From Winogradskyella tangerina (GTDB lineage Bacteria > Bacteroidota > Bacteroidia > Flavobacteriales > Flavobacteriaceae), in contig NZ_QERF01000002.1 of NCBI RefSeq assembly GCF_003260205.1, positions 372,001-436,000 on the forward strand: DNA of 64,000 nucleotides, given 5' to 3'. The notes under the pieces are model-generated. The model searched no databases. It saw only the letters and a list, made by a program, of their open reading frames with translations, and was not told the DNA's origin. The position numbers and the translations under genes were made by a program. Shown in pieces: positions 17,336 to 25,722 of the stretch (position 1 is its first letter; every line of letters starts with the position of its first letter).

Positions 17336-18010
17336 TTATTTGGTCCAATTGCATTTACAATTAGGGCATGTTTTCTTTTCTTTCCAATATCTCCACTTAT
17401 TATTAGATAATTCTTTATTGCACTTCGGGCAAACAAAACTCAGTTGAAACTCAATCCTTAAATCTTCTAAAAGTGATAGTTTCCTTTTCTCCGATACTGA
17501 TATTGTAGTTAATATTGTGCCTAGAAATCCTGTAACAATAATAATAATGTACCTAATATCGTTATCAATATCTAAAAATGAAATCACCAATATAACCAGC
17601 AGAGTAAGCAGAATTTTTGGTAATGACGTTTTTATTTTATAATACTTATTGAGTCGATTTCGTTTATCTAAATAAGTCTCTTCTATCAATTTTAATTCTT
17701 GAAATTCTTTATGAAAATCTTTTCTAGATTCTTTGACATAATGATTTACATTATTTATTAATTCAATGCTATCGACTTCTATATTTCCGAAAATGATCTG
17801 ATCGGAATTTGATATTTCCTTCGCTAGAATTGATCTCCCATTCACCCTTGTACCGTTAGAGGAGTCTAAATCTTTTAATGTAAGCCTCTGGTAATCATCA
17901 GAGATTTCAATTTCTGCATGTTTACCACTAACTGAAGGATTTTCAATCACAAAATTATTGCTGCTATGTCTACCAATACTAAATGATTTCATTCTAATAC
18001 CAATACACAA
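17336..18010 (-). CDS. FHA domain, two TM helices, C-terminal zinc ribbon
   Basis: A 224-residue protein. The N-terminal FHA domain (about 5-85) has FSIGRHSSNNFVI, SVSGKHAEI and LDSSNGTRVNG, all the ligand-binding signature residues. A helical linker is followed by two hydrophobic segments (about 130-147 and 149-167) and a zinc ribbon at the C-terminus (CPKC near 198 and CPNC near 217). The start overlaps the end of the LytTR gene by 17 bases. It pairs with the zinc ribbon/FHA gene two frames downstream, with the domain order reversed. It probably recruits phosphorylated partners to the inner membrane. Confidence 0.9.
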   Translation of the reverse strand: MCIGIRMKSFSIGRHSSNNFVIENPSVSGKHAEIEISDDYQRLTLKDLDSSNGTRVNGRSILAKEISNSDQIIFGNIEVDSIELINNVNHYVKESRKDFHKEFQELKLIEETYLDKRNRLNKYYKIKTSLPKILLTLLVILVISFLDIDNDIRYIIIIVTGFLGTILTTISVSEKRKLSLLEDLRIEFQLSFVCPKCNKELSNNKWRYWKEKKTCPNCKCNWTK

Positions 18011-18758
18011 ATTTTCTTAATCGCTTTATGTAAGAATTCCCAAAATAAGCCTTATGCTTTGGCGTATTAGGATTTGTTACAAACCAAACATCATTACCGT
18101 CAATTTTTAGAACTCTATTTCTATTAATAATATGCGATTTACCCAATCGCTGAATAGAATTAATCCCAGCAAGACGTTGTTCAGTATCACTTAAAGGTTT
18201 GCTTTCTATCCGTTTTTTACCATCACTGAGATAGATTTCAGTAAAAGCTCCACTCCCGGTACAATAAAGAATATCTTGCGTGTCGACAAGATCAAAATAT
18301 CCCTTAGATCTTATTTTTAACTTCTTCAATATAGCATCCTTATACATTGGAAATTTCATAAGACGATCTATTAAGCAGTTCATAGCACTGAGATCTCCGC
18401 TATCGTTTATATGATAAAAACACACAATTTCCTCCTCCCATCCTACAAAGCCCAAATTCTTGTCTTCAGAGACCAATACAGTATGTGATGGTTTATTATT
18501 TAACTTACTAAGGCTTAGATAACCTCTTAACTGTTCTCTACTTGTTTGTGATCCATCTGGGATATAAAAGAAGTTTATGTTTTCGATATCTTCGAGATAG
18601 GCATTTTTTAAATTGTGCCATTGGGACTCAATTTGTTCAATATAGGCTTCATTTGAGAAATTGATAAAGTCTAGTTCGGTCTGTATATTCAACATGGGTG
18701 GTGTTAGAAAATCGAATGTTGAATTTAAGCAAAAAAAAGTACATAAGACCATAATCAA
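17994..18758 (-). CDS. LytTR-type DNA-binding protein without receiver domain
   Basis: A 254-residue protein. The C-terminal 110 residues match LytTR: FDLVDTQDILYCTGSGAFTEIYLSDGKKR, then RLGKSHIINRNRVLKI, and a final YIKRLRKF. The N-terminal about 140 residues are not a receiver; they contain NISFNEAYIEQIE-like helical segments and a block reading HTVLVSEDKNLGFVGWEEEIVCFYH that I do not recognise, perhaps a ligand sensor. A hydrophobic start (MIMVLCTFFCLN) may be an over-long prediction; Met at residue 23 (MLNIQTELDF) is an alternative. It lies between PP2C and FHA genes, so it may regulate the locus. Confidence 0.8.
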   Translation of the reverse strand: MIMVLCTFFCLNSTFDFLTPPMLNIQTELDFINFSNEAYIEQIESQWHNLKNAYLEDIENINFFYIPDGSQTSREQLRGYLSLSKLNNKPSHTVLVSEDKNLGFVGWEEEIVCFYHINDSGDLSAMNCLIDRLMKFPMYKDAILKKLKIRSKGYFDLVDTQDILYCTGSGAFTEIYLSDGKKRIESKPLSDTEQRLAGINSIQRLGKSHIINRNRVLKIDGNDVWFVTNPNTPKHKAYFGNSYIKRLRKFVYWY

Positions 18759-18779
18759 CTAAATTTAAATGGGTTAGGT

Positions 18780-19547
18780 CTAAATTGTTGAAATATTTAT
18801 CCAATCAGATCTAAACCCTGAATGTTGATTTACATCCTGAGGTTCAAATTCGCAAATGATTGCAGAGTGATTGTCGTTACTTTTAACTGCACAATCTTGT
18901 TTAATGATTTCTAATTTCTGTTCTATAGAAATTACTTGATTTGAAAGTACCTCAAGAAGTGAGCGATCCGAAAAAGACTCGGCTACGCCATCAGAACAAA
19001 TAAAACAAAGGTCTCCAGATTTTAAATCTGATATAAAATTAATCTCTGGAACAACAACATTTCCATCGACATTTCCTCTTATGGCATTAAAAATCTGATT
19101 ATTCATAGGATGCGATCGGGCTTCTTCTCTTGTAATTTCATTTTTCTGTACAAGCTTCCCGACTATTGAATGATCCCAGCTTTGCCAAAATAAATTTTGA
19201 TCTGGCTTTATAAAGTAGATGCGACTATCACCGGCATGAGCAGTTAATACTCCTTGTTCAATAATAAAAATTGACGCTATTGTTGTTGCCATTCCTTCTA
19301 ACAATGGGTTTTCTAAGACCAATTGATTAAGCTCCTTATGCGCACTCTCAATTAAACCGACGATTTTTTTATCGGTCGGTATTGCAGCTACATTTTTTAA
19401 GATTGTGTCTACTATTAATTTACTTGCAACGTCTCCCTTTGACGCTCCACCTACACCATCACAAACAATCAAACAATGACTGTTATATCCTATGCAATCT
19501 TGATTTACGTCTTTTTTACCTTTATGACTATAGGATTTTATTTTCAT
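18780..19547 (-). CDS. PP2C-family Ser/Thr phosphatase
   Basis: A 255-residue protein phosphatase. PP2C motifs are in order: NQDCIGYN, CDGVGGASKGDVAS (metal-binding Asp), MATTIASIFI, AHAGDSRIYFI, the WDHSIVGKLV stretch, and ICSDGVAESF; metal-binding Asp residues are present throughout. The length matches the single-domain PP2C type found beside PknB kinases. It is the first gene of the signalling locus (213 bases of upstream DNA), 22 bases before the LytTR gene. It should reverse phosphorylation by the WG-repeat kinase. Confidence 0.92.
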   Translation of the reverse strand: MKIKSYSHKGKKDVNQDCIGYNSHCLIVCDGVGGASKGDVASKLIVDTILKNVAAIPTDKKIVGLIESAHKELNQLVLENPLLEGMATTIASIFIIEQGVLTAHAGDSRIYFIKPDQNLFWQSWDHSIVGKLVQKNEITREEARSHPMNNQIFNAIRGNVDGNVVVPEINFISDLKSGDLCFICSDGVAESFSDRSLLEVLSNQVISIEQKLEIIKQDCAVKSNDNHSAIICEFEPQDVNQHSGFRSDWINISTI

Positions 19548-19760
19548 AGTAAGCTCGAATTATCAAATCAACCAAATGTCCTTTATTGATCTTTAGCTAT
19601 TGCATTTAAATGTATGAAATAAACTTTTTAGTATATGAAATTGATTCTGAGCGAGTAAAAGTTAAGCACAATCGCTTGCAATAAAAATTACCATTATAAC
19701 ATGATTATAGGAAGTATGAAAAAGCTAATATTCGCGCATAAAATAATTTTTCACTTATGA

Positions 19761-21047
19761 TTATTTACAGTAAAAATTAACAGCATTTTCAGACCACTTT
19801 ACAATACTAATCACTAACTCGTTTAGCTTAGATTCCGGGATTACCAATCCATCAGAAAAATTACTACACTTTAGAAACGGATTCTGCAACATATATTTAG
19901 CCAAATTATCAGGATCTACTCTGCCCGATAAATTATTGATTACTCTTCCTTTTGAATATGACCCGTCAAAAGGCTTTGGACATGCTCTAACCACGCATGG
20001 AGATACATCAACTTCACCTGGTCTTACTATCACCATCATGCGCAAATCCCATAAATGTTTCTTACCTTCAATATTTAATCCTTTTGCTTTTGCAAATTCG
20101 AAAAAGCGAATTGGAAACATAGTATGAACACTTTCTGGGCCATACTTCCTGATTACTGCATTTTCAAGTTGATCTAGGGTCTCGTTTATATTTTCATCTG
20201 ACATTTGGGGTGTAAAAAACTCAATTCCAGTACCTCCGGACCCTGCGTTCATTTTCCCTACCAATACTTGCTCCATTACTCTGGCCTTACTCAATATATC
20301 TACACATTCCTCTCTGCTTTTAGCTTCAACGCATTTTAAAGGTGCTATTCCAGTACCCAAACACATGGTTTGTTGCAACGACTTGTCATGAATTAATGCT
20401 ACGCAGCTTTGTTCGTGCACTATTTCTTTACCGATGGTCTCCAATAATTCATGTGCTACACCCATTCTTTTAAGCTCTGGTAGCAAATTAGGGTTAGAAA
20501 TCAATCTTACTGTAATGCCTTTATATAAAAGTTGATGTCCATTACAGGTAATATGAGCGGCCACTTCCTTTATTTCTCCAGCTACAACTGTCACCTGTTC
20601 ATTGCCTATTTTTTCATCACAACTTCTTAATATCGCATCCTTATCTTGGGATAAATAGTCTGTAAACTTTGCCGCTCTACAAAAGAATTCTCCAAGATGA
20701 ATAAAGCGAAATTGATGAGTAAAAATCACAGCACATTTTTCTGAATTGTCCTTGGTGTTGAATACGTCAACTAAATGTTGTGCTCTTTTTTCATCACCTA
20801 AATGTGCTGTAGATGATAGCGCAGCATTACTTCCGTTTGCTTCAATTAATCGCCACTTGTTATCATCACACAGCGTAACATCTAGCATAAAAAAAGCATG
20901 GGATTTGGTTTTTACTTTCAGATTAAAAACCAAAGGTTCGTCACCACAGAACTGGTTTAAGTCCACTATTTTTTGTGATATTTCATTGTCATTCCTACCA
21001 ACTCTTAAAGCGAGTTGAATAGCCTTTGTGTAAACATCTTGTTTCAT
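19761..21047 (-). CDS. possible ATP-grasp-like ligase
   Basis: A 428-residue protein I do not recognise by name. Three segments look ATP-grasp-like: WRLIEANGSNAALS near residue 65 (E-x-N type metal-binding motif), VLVGKMNAGSGGTGIEFF near 265 (Lys followed by Gly-rich loop) and WDLRMMVIVRPGEVDVSPCVVRA near 345 (Arg-containing strand) followed by GRVINNLSGRV. In ordinary ATP-grasp enzymes the E-x-N motif comes last, so the N-terminal position would mean permutation or a chance likeness. It is the last gene of a compact operon (one-base gap from the HAD gene). With its operon mates it would fit a ligation or amidation step, by inference. Confidence 0.5.
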   Translation of the reverse strand: MKQDVYTKAIQLALRVGRNDNEISQKIVDLNQFCGDEPLVFNLKVKTKSHAFFMLDVTLCDDNKWRLIEANGSNAALSSTAHLGDEKRAQHLVDVFNTKDNSEKCAVIFTHQFRFIHLGEFFCRAAKFTDYLSQDKDAILRSCDEKIGNEQVTVVAGEIKEVAAHITCNGHQLLYKGITVRLISNPNLLPELKRMGVAHELLETIGKEIVHEQSCVALIHDKSLQQTMCLGTGIAPLKCVEAKSREECVDILSKARVMEQVLVGKMNAGSGGTGIEFFTPQMSDENINETLDQLENAVIRKYGPESVHTMFPIRFFEFAKAKGLNIEGKKHLWDLRMMVIVRPGEVDVSPCVVRACPKPFDGSYSKGRVINNLSGRVDPDNLAKYMLQNPFLKCSNFSDGLVIPESKLNELVISIVKWSENAVNFYCK

Positions 21048-21048
21048 G

Positions 21049-21639
21049 TTATATTAAGTTTAGATTGCGTAATACGTTTTTTAATTCCATTGGAGTATCG
21101 ATTAAAAAGTCTGGTTTTGCGTTTTGAAGCAGCTCTTTCCCATCATAACCCCAAGTCACTGCAATTACAGGAACATCAATAGATTTGCATCTAGCAATAT
21201 CTACAATTGTATCCGTTATATAAATAAATCTAAGGTCTTGCTTTAGTCTGTTTAAAAGGACTTCTTTCGGTCCTTCCTCAAAGCCATAAATGGCTTCAAA
21301 TATGCTTACATTATCTGACAGTACCTTTTCTATTGTTCCGATATATGATGAAGACAAGACATATGGTTTGCGTTTAAGAGCTGAGTACATTTGTAATACA
21401 TCAGTAAAAGGCTTAATACTTGCGCCATGATGTTCCATGAGCAAACGATGCATCTCTCTTAGCTTTTCCCTATGTGGTAGAGTGCCGTGCTTTCCTATTA
21501 ATCTTCGATAATCATCAAATTGTTCTACCACTTCATTTTCATCAAATAAGTTAACAATGCCTTTCGCTACTTCGATGGCCGTTCGCAGGGAATTCCCTAC
21601 GACGCCATCGAAATCTGTTATTACGACCTCTGGGTTCAT
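21049..21639 (-). CDS. HAD-superfamily phosphatase
   Basis: A 196-residue HAD hydrolase. Motif I is ITDFDGVVGNSLR (nucleophile Asp about residue 8), with Ser/Thr in YVLSSSY (motif II), Lys in the EEGPKEVL segment (motif III) and IYITDTIVDI as motif IV. A small cap domain (about 20-85) makes it a subfamily I phosphatase, like phosphoglycolate or nucleotide phosphatases. It overlaps the MBL-fold gene by four bases (ATGA), so translational coupling is likely. Substrate is unknown; a phosphorylated sugar or nucleotide made by the operon is a fair guess. Confidence 0.85.
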   Translation of the reverse strand: MNPEVVITDFDGVVGNSLRTAIEVAKGIVNLFDENEVVEQFDDYRRLIGKHGTLPHREKLREMHRLLMEHHGASIKPFTDVLQMYSALKRKPYVLSSSYIGTIEKVLSDNVSIFEAIYGFEEGPKEVLLNRLKQDLRFIYITDTIVDIARCKSIDVPVIAVTWGYDGKELLQNAKPDFLIDTPMELKNVLRNLNLI

Positions 21640-22286
21640 GTCAGATGTAATTTATCATTTACATCTAGCACTTTAACATCGAACTTATGAGATGCATAAT
21701 CATAAAACTTAGCTCCGCTTTGAGGGTCTGCTTGACCATGATAGTGCAGTGGTACCACAACGCCTGGGTGTCTGAGTGAGCTAAGAAAAGATAATGCCTC
21801 ATCGGCGTTCATAATGACCTCTCCTCCACAAACTGGTATTAACGTAAGATCGTAATGAATATCTGGTACCACACCTGGCACTTTCATGTCGCCGCAGAAC
21901 AAAATATTTTTGTCCCCAATTTTAATGTAAAACCCAAGATTGCTAATTGGTTTTGAAATGGGGCCGTGGTCTACCTCGAATGCTGTGACTTCTATAGCAC
22001 CATAACCTACCACATCATTGTCCTTAATCTTTTCGGCTTCGACTCCCTTGCTCGTCAAGTCCTGATGTGGCTCATCAGCTGAAAAGATTTTTTCAGACTT
22101 CATGGCTATTACATTATCATATAAGTAGTGATCTCCATGCTCGTGTGAGATAAATACTGCCTTTAGTTTTGGAAGTACAGGTATCTGTGCTTGGGAAAAA
22201 ACCCCAAAATCGAAAGCGAAATTCTGACCTGTCTTGCTGTCGGTGAGCAATATGGCTGATTGCTCAAATTTTCTAATTGTTACCAT
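21636..22286 (-). CDS. metallo-beta-lactamase-fold hydrolase
   Basis: A 216-residue MBL-fold enzyme. The metal motif FISHEHGDHYLYDN (HxHxDH) is near residue 48, with further ligands in VDHGPIS, ILFCGDMKVPG and VPLHYHGQAD. It resembles the UlaG/UPF0173-type family of small metal-dependent hydrolases (lactonases or phosphodiesterases). It sits 18 bases after the phosphoribosyltransferase gene and four bases overlap the HAD gene. In a nucleotide-like pathway it could open a cyclic phosphate or a ring, but the substrate cannot be read from the sequence. Confidence 0.85.
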   Translation of the reverse strand: MVTIRKFEQSAILLTDSKTGQNFAFDFGVFSQAQIPVLPKLKAVFISHEHGDHYLYDNVIAMKSEKIFSADEPHQDLTSKGVEAEKIKDNDVVGYGAIEVTAFEVDHGPISKPISNLGFYIKIGDKNILFCGDMKVPGVVPDIHYDLTLIPVCGGEVIMNADEALSFLSSLRHPGVVVPLHYHGQADPQSGAKFYDYASHKFDVKVLDVNDKLHLT

Positions 22287-22304
22287 TGTTTTATTGATTT
22301 AAGA

Positions 22305-22874
22305 TTAAACATTAACGATTTCGTGTTTGGGCTTGAGCCCTAGGTCCTCAGCGGATTCCATTAACAGCTGAACAGAAAAGGCATAGGCGTATTCAACTCC
22401 AAAGTTGAACTCGGCATCATCATTCCCAGAAATGAGAAGTACTCCAACTGGGATGCCTCCATGTGCCTTTACAACTTCTATTGCATTCAACATTGATATT
22501 CCGGACTCCGCACAATTATCAACTAGAATAACGCGTTTTCCCTCTAGGACACCTTCAACCTGACGCTTCATCCCTGATTCTCTCGGTTCTTTAAGAATGT
22601 TAGCGAATTCCAGGTTGGTTCTGTCTGATAATATTGCTGCCCACTGAGTTCCAGAGTTGGCCACTCCAGCAATGACATCACAATCTGGAAGTGTTGTACA
22701 ACACTTCATAAGCTCTTTTATTATTAAGTGCCTTAATGGTGGGTTGGTGCCACTGCCTCGACTGTCAATCAAGTAGTCTTTGCCGCCGGGCTTCTTTCGA
22801 TTAGCAAATACTTGGTTTTTAGAGAACTTGATTAAACCAAGCTTAGCTGCATTTTTGTGTTTTACTTTTGTCAT
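22305..22874 (-). CDS. phosphoribosyltransferase-family protein
   Basis: A 189-residue type I phosphoribosyltransferase fold, closest in look to orotate PRTases: DCDVIAGVANSGTQWAAIL, then RVILVDNCAESGISMLNAIEV as the PRPP-binding loop, followed by GVLLISGND. The loop has VDN instead of the usual acidic pair (DD or ED), and the catalytic Lys region is KEPRESG. Either the base is unusual or catalysis has been altered. The basic N-terminus (KHKNAAKLGLIKFSKNQVF) is an extension. Its stop shares one base with the DapF-like gene upstream, so the operon is tightly coupled. Confidence 0.8.
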   Translation of the reverse strand: MTKVKHKNAAKLGLIKFSKNQVFANRKKPGGKDYLIDSRGSGTNPPLRHLIIKELMKCCTTLPDCDVIAGVANSGTQWAAILSDRTNLEFANILKEPRESGMKRQVEGVLEGKRVILVDNCAESGISMLNAIEVVKAHGGIPVGVLLISGNDDAEFNFGVEYAYAFSVQLLMESAEDLGLKPKHEIVNV

Positions 22875-23716
22875 TACGCTTTTTTTAAGTTTACCTGAAT
22901 AGGGTTAACATTGATTTTTATTGTATTATCAGTAAGTTGCACCTTAGGCAGTGTCAACTCGCCTCTAGATGTAACCACTGTATTAGTTTTCATTCTTTTC
23001 GCCAGCCACGGAAGACGTTGTTGTAAAAACGCAAGAGTGCATAGCCCAGTAATAGGTGCTGACTTGTGTACATAAGAGGAAGTAATATATTTCACTCTAC
23101 CTGACGGTGGATGCAGTACGCAGACTTTTTGATTAGGACCCAAATCAGACTGATGTTTAATCTCCCATTGGCAGCTGTTCTCAAAACTCGAAACTGTGTC
23201 GCTAATATTGATACGATAATCATTAAGGAAATTTAGAGTTATCTCCGATCCACCATTTATTTTACACTTCTCATTAAGCTTAAATTGCTTTTCAAGTTCC
23301 CAATTTTGACTAACCATAAACTCCCCATTTTCAATTGGATTGACATTGGCGTCTACTTGCATGGTTGCACCATTAGACACTTCAAACAGCGTGTTACTAT
23401 CTGTTGAATTAAGATATGCTGCTGTTGCCGCAGATGCGTTTCCACACCAAGCAGCCTTAACTAAAGAGCCGTTGGCCTGAAAGCATATGCTTTTTGGCTT
23501 AGACTCTGTGCGATCAATTAGGATAACCTTTCCTTTGGCTGCAGCTCTAAGCTCAGTGCTTGTATCCTTGTATAACTTATAGAAGGCTGAGATTTCTTTG
23601 TCGACCCAAGCTGCTGTTGATTTAAATTCTGTGCGCTCCAAGTCAACAATTATCCCAACCGTTCCTGGCACAGCTTCGGTGCCAGTTCTAAATTCAGTGA
23701 TTGGTGAAATACACAT
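22874..23716 (-). CDS. DapF/PrpF-fold isomerase-like protein
   Basis: A 280-residue protein resembling diaminopimelate epimerase or PrpF-type isomerases. The first half reads VILIDRTES, CFQANGSLVKAAWCGNASAATAAYL, which matches the D-x-D/E...F-x-A-D-G-S...C-G-N-G motif (Cys about residue 90 as base). In the second half HPPSGRVKYIT and SAPITGLCTLAF supply the second Cys (about 229) in the position of DapF T-x-x-C-G-T-G. Length matches the family. It is far from lysine genes and heads an operon with PRTase, MBL, HAD and ATP-grasp-like genes, so I infer a non-housekeeping substrate. Confidence 0.65.
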   Translation of the reverse strand: MCISPITEFRTGTEAVPGTVGIIVDLERTEFKSTAAWVDKEISAFYKLYKDTSTELRAAAKGKVILIDRTESKPKSICFQANGSLVKAAWCGNASAATAAYLNSTDSNTLFEVSNGATMQVDANVNPIENGEFMVSQNWELEKQFKLNEKCKINGGSEITLNFLNDYRINISDTVSSFENSCQWEIKHQSDLGPNQKVCVLHPPSGRVKYITSSYVHKSAPITGLCTLAFLQQRLPWLAKRMKTNTVVTSRGELTLPKVQLTDNTIKINVNPIQVNLKKA

Positions 23717-24241
23717 ATTATCCGTTGGTTTTAATTACTATTTACTTCGTCTTCGCAAAGATTAAGTCTGGTAATTATTAGGGCTGAAATTTGGGGCCCA
23801 AACGAAAACAGTAAATATGCTGTCCTTATAGTGTTTGGCTCAGATGGTCGTTTTTGAGAGCTGATTTAATCGCTAAGGCATAATCCTGTTTTCGACTTTT
23901 ACTTACACCATGACTGCGGTGTGTTAATCAGACCTCATTATACTATGCGCCTTAGGCGTACGGTATGTTGATTTGAAAATTGTAGGGTGTGGTTTTTAGC
24001 ATTCATTAATAATTGGTTTGTTAGTTATGATAAACCACATCTGTTTATCGATTGCAAACTACAACCAACATGCTACGTGAAGGTTCTTCGGAGTCATTTG
24101 GGGTTAATACAAGTTTCGGGAAGTTATTTCGAGTTATTTAAGTACCAATAGCATTGTGCTAAACCTTATCAAAACCTTCAATATCGGTGTGTTGAACAGA
24201 TATGCACAATTAGAAAATTATGGCTCAATAATTTGCTTAGG
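23717..24241. promoter_or_regulatory. 525-base upstream region with hairpins, no ORF
   Basis: The region between the RR-like gene and the DapF-like gene; both are on the minus strand. It contains paired arms: TTTGGG 23790-23795 with CCCAAA 23797-23802; ACACC and GGTGT around 23910-23928; an 11-base pair of arms at 23941-23951 and 23955-23965 with loop TTA (TACTATGCGCC/GGCGTACGGTA, one mismatch if G-U pairs are allowed on the plus strand); TTGTAG 23980-23985 with CTACAA 24059-24064 enclosing TGTGGTTT 23988-23995 with AAACCACA 24032-24039. These suggest a structured RNA or a regulatory leader, without a T-run. No protein frame is credible. Confidence 0.45.
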
Positions 24242-25720
24242 TTAAAACGCTAAAAACGAATCTGAAAAAGAGTAGTCGGACTTAGCGCGTTTTAAATATT
24301 TTAATAATCTCTGAAATTCTGCCGGATTTATATTGCTTTTTACATCTCGAACACTTTGCTCAAAATGTGAATAGTCTGTCCATTCTTCTTCTGAGTCTAG
24401 ATGATCTGTATTTTTAAGATATGGAATGTCATTGATTAAATCATCCTTAATGACCAGTTTATCCAAGAATCGCCTTAAATCTTTTAATCTTTTTTTATTT
24501 GATTTATACCACTCCCTTTCTTCATTCAAAATATAACCTTCATTGCCTGAATAGCGTCTTATGCAGTTATCTGATAAGCCTAAACCTGTACTAGATACAG
24601 GTTTCTTTAGTGTTTTGCTTTTATCAGGAAAGTATTTTTTAAGATGCCCGTCTCTAAGTATAAAATACAACTGAATCTCATCAAAGTTTTTTGTATCTTC
24701 TAACTCAAGCTCAACATGACATAAGAGGAGTACTCTTCTTAGAATTAATTTATCGATAAAATTTTGCCAAAGCTCTCTTGTGGATATATTTTCAGAGTTG
24801 CACTTTTTAGTTGCACTCAAAAGCCTATTTCTTTTATTTAAAATAATTTTTGAGAGGTTTAAATCTTGGATTTTATTTGAACTTTCTATCTTATTATAAA
24901 TCAATAAAAGGTTAAGATAGTAGTCTGTTGCAGCATCACTAATTTTTAATTCCAACTCAGCTTTTTTAACTGAGCTTAGAGAAAAGTACTGTTCGAGTTG
25001 GACTTTACATTCAGTTCTGAATGCTTTAGTAAACAAATTCAGTTCTTGTGACCTATTAAAAATAGCACTGATCATTTCACTTATTTTGAGATTTGCGTCA
25101 TCTCCCCATTCAGGATTATAAAGTAAGTCACTCACCTTGTATACACCGTTATCTATTTCTAGTTTTAAATCTTGTCTTGACCAATCGGCCATCCCTAATT
25201 CAAGTGCTTCTTCTTGAAACTTATACAAATCTTCATGTTTTGAAGTCAAAAAATAGTCTTCAATCTTTTCTCTTAAAACCAACTGCTTTATTTTCACTAA
25301 ACGTTTAAAACCAGGTAGCTTTGTGAGCTTCAAAATATTCTTTTCAATGTCTCGCTTAAACTCGGTTTTTTCAAAAAAATAGCATATTCCGTAATCACCA
25401 AGTACTTCTTTAATTTTATCAGCCGAATTTGATATTCCTGTATGCAAAATCAAGGGTGTTGTGTAATCTAATTCACATAAGTGCCTACACAAATCTGCGC
25501 CATTTGTGATATTCTTTTTTTGGTAAATAAATTTGCCATTAAAATTTTCATCTACTAAAACAAAATCATATTTAAATCTGTTGGACTCATCCGTTAAATG
25601 ATGATATGCTTTTTGCAAAGAGGTTTCAATAAATATGCTATGGCCTAAATCTTCCAAATCTTCAAGAAGGGCTTTGTTAAAATCTAAATCAATCTCATCA
25701 TCTACTATATAAATATTCAT
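24242..25720 (-). CDS. receiver-domain protein with unknown C-terminal region
   Basis: A 492-residue protein. The N-terminal 135 residues are a receiver-like domain: MNIYIVDDEIDLDF, then FVLVDENFNG (acceptor Asp near residue 56), PLILHTGIS and CYFFEKTEF (Lys), all features of a CheY-type fold. The rest (about 140-492) is helical, Lys/Leu rich and unrecognised, with no HTH or GGDEF motif. It is the last gene of the ABC/decarboxylase operon, two bases after the histidine-kinase-like gene, so the two are likely a non-canonical two-component pair. What the output domain does cannot be read here. Confidence 0.7.
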   Translation of the reverse strand: MNIYIVDDEIDLDFNKALLEDLEDLGHSIFIETSLQKAYHHLTDESNRFKYDFVLVDENFNGKFIYQKKNITNGADLCRHLCELDYTTPLILHTGISNSADKIKEVLGDYGICYFFEKTEFKRDIEKNILKLTKLPGFKRLVKIKQLVLREKIEDYFLTSKHEDLYKFQEEALELGMADWSRQDLKLEIDNGVYKVSDLLYNPEWGDDANLKISEMISAIFNRSQELNLFTKAFRTECKVQLEQYFSLSSVKKAELELKISDAATDYYLNLLLIYNKIESSNKIQDLNLSKIILNKRNRLLSATKKCNSENISTRELWQNFIDKLILRRVLLLCHVELELEDTKNFDEIQLYFILRDGHLKKYFPDKSKTLKKPVSSTGLGLSDNCIRRYSGNEGYILNEEREWYKSNKKRLKDLRRFLDKLVIKDDLINDIPYLKNTDHLDSEEEWTDYSHFEQSVRDVKSNINPAEFQRLLKYLKRAKSDYSFSDSFLAF

Positions 25721-25722
25721 GT

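Noticed and set aside
23880-24130. Integron attC site or gene-cassette recombination site
   Set aside because: Hairpins are present, but the conserved RYYYAAC and GTTRRRY core pair could not be placed at symmetric ends, and no integrase or cassette array is in the window.
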